Of a DNA stretch of 43,251 nt, positions 16,601-24,111 are shown piece by piece. Under the pieces are notes generated by a model. The model was not told the origin of the DNA, ran no database searches, and worked only from the letters and a program-made list of their open reading frames with translations. How positions within the stretch are numbered: position 1 is the first letter of the stretch; every line of letters begins with the position of its first letter. The stretch comes from a virus. Location: the IMG/VR virus record IMGVR_UViG_3300025108_000114, positions 1 to 43,251 of that record, one strand, 5' to 3'. Position numbers and translations under genes: made by a program.

Positions 16601-18398
16601 AGACCAAAATCAAACTGCTTCACAAGATGCTGTAATAAATTTAAATTTTATAGATTGTTATACTTTTGGAAATGGTGTTGAAAGTTTTAAAATAAAAGAT
16701 CAGTTAGCTGGAAGACCTTTTCAATTAGGTCAAAGAACATTAGCTGTATCTAATCAAGATTTTAAAGAAGCTGATAGATTTGAAGGTATAACATACAGTG
16801 GAGTCTATAGTAGCAATAGTGGTGTTAATAACTTAAATGAATTTAATTTAGGTTTAGTAAACTTTAAAGATTGTGAAACATCTTTCGGTCCTATACAAAA
16901 AATGCATCCAAGAGAAACTGACATATTAGTTTTACAAGAAGATAGAATTACTTATGTTTTATCAAGTAAAAACTTAATAAGCGACAGTACAGGTGGAGGT
17001 GTTATTGCATCTATTCCTCAGATATTAGGAACTCAAATTGCACGTATTGAAGAATTTGGTATTAGTTATAATCCAGAAAGTTTTGTCTCTCATGGTTATG
17101 ATATGTTTTTTACTGATGTAAAAAGAAGTGCTGTGTTAAAATTAAGAGGTACAAGCAGGAACAATGATTCTTTAGAAGTAATTTCTGATATGGGAATGAG
17201 GTCGTGGTTTAGAGATGAATTTCATAACTCAATACAAACTCAAAAATTAGGAGGATATGATCCTTATATGGATGAATATGTTTTAGGAATGAATTGTAAA
17301 GAAGTTCCTTTACCACCAGAAATCTATCAATGTGGATATAAACTACAAAGAAATAATTTAGCTGTTGGGTCGTCTAATGCAATTGTTAGCGATATAAATT
17401 ATGGTTCATTAATTGGTACAGCAGGATTTAGTTATAACGTTACTTCTGGTTCAATAATTATTTCTGTACTATGGAATGGAACAACAACAACAAGCTCAAC
17501 GCTAACAGGTAATGGAACATTTACATTTGATAAAACTTTAAACAGCCCTGCTATTGCAGAAGTAACAATTACAGCTGTATCAACAGCATCGTTTGTTGTA
17601 ACAGCTAACTGTGTTGAATCAGAGTCTATAACGGTTGTAAAAGTAGTTATGAACTCTCCAAATGAAAGTGGAGAATTTATTCATGCTGAATACTTTTGGG
17701 AGGATAGTGTAAATATTAGTCCAGTAGATTCAGATTTAGCAGAGTTTGGTAATAATAATTTAACAGCATCTTACTATGACGCACAAGTTGGAGTAAGATC
17801 ATTAGGAGTTTTTCCATACGATGGTGTTGATTTAACAATCAGATCTAATAAGATTAATTTTGATACATATGACTGGAATTATCCTAACGATAATTTTAAA
17901 TATTTATCAAGCAATACCTTATACTCTAATAATCAGGCTGATATAGCGTCGTTGTTAGCAGCTGCAACTACAGTGCCAGACAGTTCGGTAACTAATCCAT
18001 CTGCAGGCCTGTATCAAACAACTATTAGTAGTTTATCATTGCCTACTGCAAATCAATATTTGTATTTAATATATGATTACAGATTAGTTAGCTGTCAAGA
18101 GTTTTGTTATGACGCAAGTTCAGCTGCAGCAGCATGCTGTGAATGTGCATTTACATACACCGCTTATCCAAGTAGTACTGTGTTTACCGTTGAAGCAAAT
18201 GTTTGTAACCAACCATTAAATAATACATACTATCATTCAGGAAGTGGAACTTTGCCAGCATATGGAGATTTTGTATATTATGCATCAGATGGTGCAGTTG
18301 GTAGTAATTTAGGAGTAGGACTCTATAAGGTCAGCGCAACAGATTATATAACAGTAAATCAATTTGGCTTAGTTACTGCGGTAACTACATGCCCATAA
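13608..18398 (+). CDS. Large tail nozzle / tubular protein with C-terminal Cys-rich modules
   Basis: 1596 aa. The opening N-F-I-A-G-R-M-N-K-S-V-D-E-R-L-L-P-P-G-E-Y is the hallmark start of large nozzle-type tail proteins in crAss-like and other Bacteroidota podoviruses, comparable in position to T7 gp12. The main body to about residue 1235 is beta-rich, ending with G-M-R-S-W-F-R-D-E-F (from about 1196) and G-G-Y-D-P-Y-M-D-E-Y-V-L-G-M-N. Beyond this the protein carries extra Gly/Thr/Ser-rich domains, and from about 1505 a Cys cluster (A-C-C-E-C) and a final Cys-bracketed module with T-Y-Y-H-S-G-S-G. The segment that usually follows the MRSWF region in relatives is instead encoded separately at 19690-20505. 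Confidence 0.8.
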   Translation: MPIVTTNFIAGRMNKSVDERLLPPGEYIDAMNVRLGSTESTEIGAVENSKGNEQLTTIQYNGVPLSSSAVCIGAYEDGVRENIYWFIHDGSNTQSPKGVVDLVVSYNTTNEIVNYHVVTVDLLNFDPKFLITGVDLIEDLLFWTDDKNPPRTININRSYAEPISNVDQIVEEDISVIVKPPGFESAVGTHVPLPAPTINFLNIAGNQNYIENRFLCFAYRYRYDDGQYSATSLFTNPAFVPKPFAFSTKNYCNDGMLNLYNGVEIKFSTGSSRVKEVDLLFKDTNSTTLNVIERFKKEDYGWANNTNKTYTFTNNKIYTVLGNDELLRQYDNVPRLAKAQTIQGNRLMYGNYVDGYNITRPDADGNNIAIDYNTSLVNTLLGFSELPFGLLNNGETYTIDPNPGQSENIENSKVTIDLTAIADKLNANALIGLTFDFHSDKRVFFPSNTTAATENVDFENQPFTLNVNITLDQDYATPYDLFNSPLFAERIGTILNTNFQPLATADQGNSLTDFFNNELSSPAIGTYPFVKHNSSITDATNQQGFTLSNFAPGSNTCDIQVIAMAFQSTDLTNPSSPVVTTLYEYFRFVSVQGSFNTDLDTGSLHSDRDFETGIVYSDEYGRSSTVLVSEYNTVYVEPGNSVTANSIQVAISSRAPYWAERYKFVVKPSKGGYETIFSNFYYVRPSDNMVFFRLEGDNANKVQKGQTLVVKADVSGPLTRVEKCEILEISAEPSNFLNDVNEYGEDSFQLKGLYMLIKNQNFDIVIPEDSIIEYGMIKKRSASRGCTDARKIGYKCFTTDSDTGVTTNYEVPGGSVIRIEVRMFRNDTFNGNSCEEREWKWEQEYVASRDYVDMRRWWIGDNVNPSLGLPGNISQETDIINDTTLATPNGTGNDVANNMACTVWAVTFQWIQDSSQGVNDPLYLGVSSGVKGCNRPWPQSDRTSDLEVELIVFRANTLMVFETEPNDANAELYYDASQSFPISQPDGFHMSGVNSDLGDQNQTASQDAVINLNFIDCYTFGNGVESFKIKDQLAGRPFQLGQRTLAVSNQDFKEADRFEGITYSGVYSSNSGVNNLNEFNLGLVNFKDCETSFGPIQKMHPRETDILVLQEDRITYVLSSKNLISDSTGGGVIASIPQILGTQIARIEEFGISYNPESFVSHGYDMFFTDVKRSAVLKLRGTSRNNDSLEVISDMGMRSWFRDEFHNSIQTQKLGGYDPYMDEYVLGMNCKEVPLPPEIYQCGYKLQRNNLAVGSSNAIVSDINYGSLIGTAGFSYNVTSGSIIISVLWNGTTTTSSTLTGNGTFTFDKTLNSPAIAEVTITAVSTASFVVTANCVESESITVVKVVMNSPNESGEFIHAEYFWEDSVNISPVDSDLAEFGNNNLTASYYDAQVGVRSLGVFPYDGVDLTIRSNKINFDTYDWNYPNDNFKYLSSNTLYSNNQADIASLLAAATTVPDSSVTNPSAGLYQTTISSLSLPTANQYLYLIYDYRLVSCQEFCYDASSAAAACCECAFTYTAYPSSTVFTVEANVCNQPLNNTYYHSGSGTLPAYGDFVYYASDGAVGSNLGVGLYKVSATDYITVNQFGLVTAVTTCP

Positions 18399-18410
18399 AT
18401 AAAATAATAA

Positions 18411-19673
18411 ATGGCAGCATTAGGAACATATTGTTTTGATGGATTAAATTTTTCGCAAGCTACGGCTTTGTATACAGATTCAACATTAACAACCCTATCT
18501 CCTGACGGATGGTATTCTCAGGGAAATATTATAAGACAACAATTAAATGGTGTGCTGTTAAATGCACAACCTTGTGGAGAATGCTTAGTTCCTTGTGGAT
18601 CAGGTATCAATGCTTCTTTTAGTAGCAATGGATTCTTTAGTGCAGATGTTGACTTAGCAAGTGATACTGGAGCAGTAGTTTTATATTTTTATATGGGTTC
18701 TTCTATACCTGATGGTGTTTTAGCTACATATAACTCTAATACATACAACAGACTTACTTGTCACGGAAACCACAATACTGATACTATCGTTGATGGAGCT
18801 AATAATCAAGTTGATTATGCAGGTGTATTTAATCAAGGCACTGGAAGAATTACTTATGTTGGAAATAGTAATCCATCACTATTAAGTGATTCACCTTATA
18901 ATAATATACCATCTGGCTCTTGTACATCAGGTGATACCCCTCAGAATTATACATATACTGGATCCGCGTATGTTGCACAAGGTACTTTTGAAACAGTAAC
19001 TGTAGCTTCAAACGAAATTGGAGTTAATCCAGGAACAGCAAGTAAAGTTTTTACAATGGTTGTTCCTAAAACTTCAGCGGCAGTAACTTCAATAAACCTT
19101 TTAATTGCTGCGCCTATGTGTGGTACATTTTTTAAATGGGAGGTAGATTGTCCAGTGGCTTTACCAAGTTTTTATGGGTCAGCGTCTCAAAGCACAACAG
19201 CTTGTGCAACATCGACAACAACATACTATTTTGCAAGAAACGCCGTAGGAACATCTAATGTGTTTACGGTAGACACAAATATAATTCCAAACGTGGGTAA
19301 CTGGGTTTTTACAGATTCAGACGGATCTACATATTTAAATGACACGTCTCTTTTACTTTATTACATAGTAGGTGGAACGACTGCAATAGGTGTACGAAAT
19401 GGAGTTGTTGTGTCATCAGCGCCTTGTTCAGGAGGTTCTACTGGGTCTAATATAGTTATTGAAGGTTGTGAAACAGGAAATATAGAAAATGCAGTAAACA
19501 CATACAACAACGTTCTTGGAGACGTTATAGAAATTCAAACTGGTACTCCAGGAGCAGGAGCGGTGTATTGTGGTACTGTGATTTCAGTAAATCAACCAGG
19601 ACCTGCAACCTCAACTGTTTTAAATGGACAGGCAAGACCAGGATGTAACGATACAATACATTGTTTCCAATAA
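18411..19673 (+). CDS. Cys-rich tail fibre / receptor-binding protein (candidate)
   Basis: 420 aa, rich in Gly, Ser, Thr and Asn, with many Cys. Three parts can be seen: an N-terminal module bracketed by Cys with D-G-W-Y-S-Q-G-N (about 1-60); a jelly-roll-like region starting F-S-S-N-G-F-F-S-A-D-V-D-L (about 70-250); and a second Cys-bracketed module with T-T-T-Y-Y-F-A-R and a G-V-V-x-S-S-A-P-C end (about 266-343), followed by a short tail domain. The modules resemble those ending the 1596-aa protein and the fragment at 1-261. Position between the nozzle body and its C-terminal partner suggests insertion of a host-range module. Role as receptor-binding protein is inferred. Confidence 0.6.
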   Translation: MAALGTYCFDGLNFSQATALYTDSTLTTLSPDGWYSQGNIIRQQLNGVLLNAQPCGECLVPCGSGINASFSSNGFFSADVDLASDTGAVVLYFYMGSSIPDGVLATYNSNTYNRLTCHGNHNTDTIVDGANNQVDYAGVFNQGTGRITYVGNSNPSLLSDSPYNNIPSGSCTSGDTPQNYTYTGSAYVAQGTFETVTVASNEIGVNPGTASKVFTMVVPKTSAAVTSINLLIAAPMCGTFFKWEVDCPVALPSFYGSASQSTTACATSTTTYYFARNAVGTSNVFTVDTNIIPNVGNWVFTDSDGSTYLNDTSLLLYYIVGGTTAIGVRNGVVVSSAPCSGGSTGSNIVIEGCETGNIENAVNTYNNVLGDVIEIQTGTPGAGAVYCGTVISVNQPGPATSTVLNGQARPGCNDTIHCFQ

Positions 19674-19689
19674 TAAAAATATATATTAT

Positions 19690-20505
19690 ATGAGTTTAAA
19701 TTGCGAGTCATACACATTATCATACAGCGAAACATCTAAAGGATGGCCGTCGTTTTATTCATTTAACCCTGACTTTATGATAGGGATGAATAGTTACTTT
19801 TATAGTTTTAAAGGTGGTAACATATGGAGACATAACACTGGAGTTAATCGTAATACTTATTATGGTCAATTTAGAAATGCCTCTATAAGAAGTGTTTTTA
19901 ATCCTGAGCCAACACTAAGTATAAAATTATTTAAAACATTGTCATATGAAGCCACTACAACTGTGGATGATACTAATCAAGCAAGATGGGAATGTACATC
20001 GTTGTTTACTGATTTGACAGATGGCAACCCAGGATCTATGTTAGATACTTATTTTGAAGAGAAAGAAGGGGAGTGGTTTAGTTATCTTAGAACAAATTCT
20101 GGAACAGTAAACTGGAAGCAAAGATCAGCTAATGGTGTTGGTGTATGTACTAATGTAAGCGGACCAAGCACCGCTGTTATAGTTACATTTTCAACTCCTA
20201 TTGGAACAATTTTAAATATTGGAGATAATGTTTATGCTGCTACTCTGACAGCTGGAGTTGCAACAACACAGCCTATTTTAGCAGGAGTAGTTACTGGTAA
20301 AACTTCTACAACCATAACAATAGATAGTTCGTCAGCATCTGCTACAATACCAACGATTGGACAGTTTATAATGTTTATAAAAAATGCTGTAGCAGAGTCT
20401 CATGGAGCAAGAGGATATTATTTAGAGTTTGAGCTTGAGAATGACTCAACAAACCCTGTAGAACTGTTTTCTGTAGGTAGTAGCGTCATGAAAAGTTATC
20501 CATAG
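19690..20505 (+). CDS. Tail nozzle C-terminal protein (split-off domain)
   Basis: 271 aa from the ATG at 19690; an upstream in-frame ATG at 19624 lies inside the fibre gene and gives an unrelated-looking leader, so it is rejected. The opening Y-S-E-T-S-K-G-W-P-S-F-Y-S-F-N-P-D-F, then F-K-G-G-N-I-W-R-H-N-T and F-K-T-L-S-Y-E-A-T, is the pattern I know as the C-terminal part of large tail proteins in related phages, normally continuous with the MRSWF region now at the end of the 13608 gene core. Residues about 150-230 form a beta domain (I-G-D-N-V-Y-A ... T-I-T-I-D-S-S-S). Likely assembles with the 1596-aa protein in the tail. Confidence 0.65.
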   Translation: MSLNCESYTLSYSETSKGWPSFYSFNPDFMIGMNSYFYSFKGGNIWRHNTGVNRNTYYGQFRNASIRSVFNPEPTLSIKLFKTLSYEATTTVDDTNQARWECTSLFTDLTDGNPGSMLDTYFEEKEGEWFSYLRTNSGTVNWKQRSANGVGVCTNVSGPSTAVIVTFSTPIGTILNIGDNVYAATLTAGVATTQPILAGVVTGKTSTTITIDSSSASATIPTIGQFIMFIKNAVAESHGARGYYLEFELENDSTNPVELFSVGSSVMKSYP

Positions 20506-20508
20506 AAA

Positions 20509-20522
20509 TTTGCTATCTTTGT
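20509..20522 (+). promoter_or_regulatory. Promoter -7 region TTTGCTATCTTTGT
   Basis: Carries TATCTTTG (20514-20521), identical over 14 bases to the promoter at 11677-11690, and lies 17 bases before the ATG at 20539 in the gap after the tail gene. It would start an internal unit: acetyltransferase, internal virion proteins and giant protein. Confidence 0.72.
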
Positions 20523-20538
20523 TATTAAATTATATTTA

Positions 20539-20946
20539 ATGGAATTTAATATACGAAAGCTTGAAGAAAAGGATTGGGACACATTAGTGTCTTGGTGGGA
20601 TGAATGGCCAGATTGGCAAAATCCTCCAAAAGATTTTTTACCAGACAATGGCACAGGCGGTTTGATGGTAGAAAAAGATGGCACTCCTATTGTTGCGGGA
20701 TTTATGTATTTTACAAACTCTAAGGGAGTTTTATTAGAGTGGATTGTTTCTAATCCTTCTTATAGAGATGACGACAGGCAGGATGCTATTGAGTTTTTAA
20801 TTTTAACATGTGAAGAATACATAAAGGCTAATGGCAAAAAATATATATTCAGTATTGGTAGAAATAAACATTTAATAGATACTCACAAAAAATTAGGGTA
20901 TAACGTAGATACAAAAGTGTCTCATGAAATAATAAAAAAAATATAG
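20539..20946 (+). CDS. GNAT-family N-acetyltransferase (probable)
   Basis: 135 aa, the normal size of a minimal GNAT domain. It opens with an I-R-K-L-E-E-K-D-W-D strand-helix. The central strands are G-L-M-V-E-K-D-G-T-P-I-V-A-G-F and L-L-E-W-I-V-S-N-P-S-Y-R-D, the latter leading into the acetyl-CoA-binding turn before helix alpha3. The end carries H-L-I-D-T-H-K-K-L-G-Y-N-V, the common GNAT C-terminal helix-strand. The R/Q-x-x-G-x-G/A motif is degenerate (R-D-D-D-R-Q). GNAT enzymes move acetyl groups from acetyl-CoA to amines; the target is unknown. It has its own promoter box, although it sits in the virion gene block, and is followed within 2 bases by an internal virion gene. Confidence 0.72.
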   Translation: MEFNIRKLEEKDWDTLVSWWDEWPDWQNPPKDFLPDNGTGGLMVEKDGTPIVAGFMYFTNSKGVLLEWIVSNPSYRDDDRQDAIEFLILTCEEYIKANGKKYIFSIGRNKHLIDTHKKLGYNVDTKVSHEIIKKI

Positions 20947-20947
20947 T

Positions 20948-21802
20948 ATGGCAGCAGCAACAGCAATAGCAGCAACAGGAGTAGCAATAAGTGCCACTTC
21001 TGCTGGTATGAGTTTTTCTCAAGCAGCAAAAGCAAGAAAGCAAGGTGAAAAAGCACAGAAAGCAAGTAAAGAATTAATGAAGGAGGCAGAGCGTAAGGCT
21101 GAAGTTGAATTCATGCAAAAGTTAAATGTACCTTTAGATGCTTATGGAAGAGAAGAGCGTCAAATTATACAAAGTCAACAACAAAACATACAAGCACTCC
21201 AGGAAGGTGATTCTCGTAACTTAGCAGCAGGAGTTGGTATTGTTGGAGCAGGTGCTACTGAGTCAGCTGAAAACTCACGTATTGCGCTTGGTAAAGAATT
21301 ATTTGATTTACAAAAAATGCAAGTTCAAGAACAGTCTGATATTAATCAAGACTTAAAAGATATGAAGGTTGGGGCAGCAGCAGATCAACAACAAATATCA
21401 AGAGATTCTGAAGAAGCGTCAGCAGCAGCAATGCAGCAAGGCGTTGCGTCAGTTGGGCAAGCAGTGCAAGGTGCTGCAGCAGCAATACCTTTATTTCCTC
21501 AAGGCGCAGCTGACAGAAGAATTAATAACATTGCTGATAGTTTAGATCAATCTAAATTATCAACATCAGTAGTAAATCCAAATGCAGACGCTGCATTGTA
21601 TGCAAAATATTCTACAAAAGGAGATAATTATGATATGAATAAAGCTGCACTTTACCAAGACATAAATACTACACCTTTAGGAAGAAATCAAGTTATAGAA
21701 AGATTAGGGTCAAGATTTACTAAAGACCAATTAAAGGGATACAAAAAAACTGGTATATATGATCAAAATTTTTATGACATTTTGAACAGAATTGATAATT
21801 AA
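20948..21802 (+). CDS. Internal virion (ejection) protein, gp14-like
   Basis: 284 aa. The N-terminus is a long Ala-rich, weakly hydrophobic segment (residues 2-27, A-A-A-T-A-I-A-A-T-G-V-A-I), followed by helical Gln/Ala/Glu-rich sequence with coiled-coil character to about residue 180 and a second Ala-rich hydrophobic patch (about 165-185, Q-G-A-A-A-A-I-P-L-F). This matches T7 gp14-type internal virion proteins, which leave the capsid first and insert in the host envelope during genome ejection. The two downstream genes fit the gp15 and gp16 positions. The match is by architecture and order, not by sequence motif. Confidence 0.65.
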   Translation: MAAATAIAATGVAISATSAGMSFSQAAKARKQGEKAQKASKELMKEAERKAEVEFMQKLNVPLDAYGREERQIIQSQQQNIQALQEGDSRNLAAGVGIVGAGATESAENSRIALGKELFDLQKMQVQEQSDINQDLKDMKVGAAADQQQISRDSEEASAAAMQQGVASVGQAVQGAAAAIPLFPQGAADRRINNIADSLDQSKLSTSVVNPNADAALYAKYSTKGDNYDMNKAALYQDINTTPLGRNQVIERLGSRFTKDQLKGYKKTGIYDQNFYDILNRIDN

Positions 21803-21807
21803 AAGAT

Positions 21808-24111
21808 ATGGCGGAAGATACATCAAGACCTTCAGGGGCAAATAAATATTCTATATATGCTCAAAGAAGTGTAGATAGCACTCAAATGGACTGGAACGCA
21901 GCGTCCAAAGAATTAGTGACTGGACTGCAAACCATACAGGCTGAAAGAGCTGTTCGTAAAGCTGCGATTGAAGAATCTACTCAGAACGCTATAGAGCAGT
22001 TAAGTAAGGTTCCAGAGACTGGAACTCAAGACGCTGCATCTTTACTGATAAATGGTTCAAGTATGTCTGTAAAAGGTATACAAGAACAAAACAATTTATT
22101 AAAGCGTGGTTTAATTAGTCCTTCAGATTATAAGCTGTATATGCAGCAACAAAAAAATGGCTATTCAAGTTTAAGTACAGCTGTAAAAGGATGGGATGAC
22201 TGGGCTGTTAAAGCAAAAGAAAGATTACAAGCTGCAAAAGATGGAGGTGCAACAGCTTCGGAGCTGGAAATATTTTCAAATTTATCTGTCGAAGCTTTAG
22301 GTAATTTAAAAAATAAAAAACTATGGTCTAACCCTACTAATGGTAAAATGCAGTTAGTAACAATGGGTAAGAATTCAAAAACTGGCTTGTATGATGTAAT
22401 GCCTGATTACGAAAAAAGAAAACAAGACTATCAGAATCCTAATCAGATAATGAACTTTATGAAGTTTGAGCAAGATAGGATTGATGTTGATGATATGGCA
22501 ACAGCTCAAACTGCTCAAATAGCAGATATTGTAAAAATTACCATGAGTGGTAAAGCATATCAAAGACTAACAGGTGGTGGAAGACAGATAAGCAAAGAAG
22601 ACTTTAGAAATTTAGGGGACTTTGGGACAGATGAAAATGGTAATGCTATAACATATGACATGTGGAAATCTACACAGATAGACGCTATGGTTGGAGCTAA
22701 AGGTGATTTAAAAAACGACAATGCCTCTCAAGTTTTAACTAATTCTGGAAGATACTTTTTTGCAGAAACAGAAAGTCAATTTAAAGAAAACCATCCAGGA
22801 GTAGATAAAAAATATATGATAAAAGTTGATATGAGTTCAGGAACACCTGTTCCAATAATGACTGATCCACAACAAAAAGAAGCAAGAAAACTTGCTGATA
22901 TTGCAATTGAATCACAAGTAAGTCATATAGAGAAAGTTGCAGAAACAGCTAAATCAGCACAAGCACCAGTGCAACCAAGTCCTTCAAGCATTGCACAAGG
23001 CAAACTGGACAGAGCAATGGTTGGGTATATGGATGATGCAAATGCTCTTACGTCTGATGACGAATCAACATTTGATGCTACAGCACAAGATCGTATAGTA
23101 GCCTTAAATAAAGAAATGACAATGCGTAATGGTGATCCAAATAAATTGATTGATAGCATAACTCGTGATGATACATCTATTAAATTCACCTTAGCTGACG
23201 GAACAGTAGAAACAATACCAAGACTTGAAAACGGTGTTCCAAGAAACGTTGAAGACGTTGTTAGAGAAGTTTATAGATTAATAACACCTCAAACAGCTGA
23301 CTATCAAAACTCATATAAAGACGCTGCAATATTATACAGACAAGAACCAGGTGGTGGTTTTAGAGGTGCAGATAGAGATATGACTGATGAGGAATTAATT
23401 GCAGCAGCATCTGAAAAGAAAAGTGTGGAACAGTTAAGAACTCAAGGAATTAAGCCACAAATAGAGGAAACTAATGCACAAGGTCAGTTAACTGGTAAAA
23501 TGATTGAAAATCCAGCATACGAGCCAGCTCTTAAACAAGCAATTCTTGATAACACACCTAATATTACAGATACTGAAAAAGCAGCTGTAAAGAAAAGAAT
23601 ATTAAAAAATATAACTGGAGAGAAATACAGAGCCTTAGCTCCTCTTCCACCTCTAAAACAAAATACTGCTAAAATTGGAGTTCTTACGGAAAACGGTACG
23701 CCATCACCAGCAACTGGTACAGAGCTTATTGAGAAAAAAGTAGGACGAACACTGGATGCTATTGATTGGGTTGGTGGGGACGATAGTGTTGAAGTTAATG
23801 ATGTTTTAAGTCAGGTTATGAATGACTACCTTCCGAACGGAATAAAAGGTGGTGCTAAAGTTGCGTTTAAAAAAGATACTGTAACGGATAAGTACATTAT
23901 TGAAGTTTCTTATTTTGATAGAGCTGGAAAACAACAATCACTCCCTCCAATATATCCAGAGGTAGGAACTATGTTGGCTGGGGGAGCAACACCGTCTGAG
24001 TTAAACGAAATCATGCATATAGCAGCACAAAAAGTTTTAGACGAAGAAAATGCAAGACTTACAACAAGAAATCAAAGAGGTACTGGTAAAAAACGAAAAA
24101 AGTTTAATTAA
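21808..24111 (+). CDS. Internal virion protein, gp15-like (probable)
   Basis: 767 aa, hydrophilic and predicted alpha-helical for much of its length, without signal peptide or membrane segments. It opens with a flexible N-terminus and a long helix (S-K-E-L-V-T-G-L-Q-T-I-Q-A-E-R-A-V-R-K-A). The middle has helices with repeated Q/K/E patterns. The C-terminal 150 residues are mixed alpha/beta, ending in a basic tail R-G-T-G-K-K-R-K-K-F-N. Located between the gp14-like gene and the giant gene, whose ATG overlaps its stop by one base. Known analogues form the periplasmic ejection tunnel. Function inferred from context. Confidence 0.62.
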   Translation: MAEDTSRPSGANKYSIYAQRSVDSTQMDWNAASKELVTGLQTIQAERAVRKAAIEESTQNAIEQLSKVPETGTQDAASLLINGSSMSVKGIQEQNNLLKRGLISPSDYKLYMQQQKNGYSSLSTAVKGWDDWAVKAKERLQAAKDGGATASELEIFSNLSVEALGNLKNKKLWSNPTNGKMQLVTMGKNSKTGLYDVMPDYEKRKQDYQNPNQIMNFMKFEQDRIDVDDMATAQTAQIADIVKITMSGKAYQRLTGGGRQISKEDFRNLGDFGTDENGNAITYDMWKSTQIDAMVGAKGDLKNDNASQVLTNSGRYFFAETESQFKENHPGVDKKYMIKVDMSSGTPVPIMTDPQQKEARKLADIAIESQVSHIEKVAETAKSAQAPVQPSPSSIAQGKLDRAMVGYMDDANALTSDDESTFDATAQDRIVALNKEMTMRNGDPNKLIDSITRDDTSIKFTLADGTVETIPRLENGVPRNVEDVVREVYRLITPQTADYQNSYKDAAILYRQEPGGGFRGADRDMTDEELIAAASEKKSVEQLRTQGIKPQIEETNAQGQLTGKMIENPAYEPALKQAILDNTPNITDTEKAAVKKRILKNITGEKYRALAPLPPLKQNTAKIGVLTENGTPSPATGTELIEKKVGRTLDAIDWVGGDDSVEVNDVLSQVMNDYLPNGIKGGAKVAFKKDTVTDKYIIEVSYFDRAGKQQSLPPIYPEVGTMLAGGATPSELNEIMHIAAQKVLDEENARLTTRNQRGTGKKRKKFN

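Noticed and set aside
19624-19689. Upstream start for the nozzle C-terminal gene
   Set aside because: Would lie inside the fibre gene and add 22 residues unlike the family; the ATG at 19690 has the usual A/T leader.
20491-20505. TTATCCATA as a DnaA box
   Set aside because: A single imperfect match inside the end of a tail gene, with no cluster nearby.
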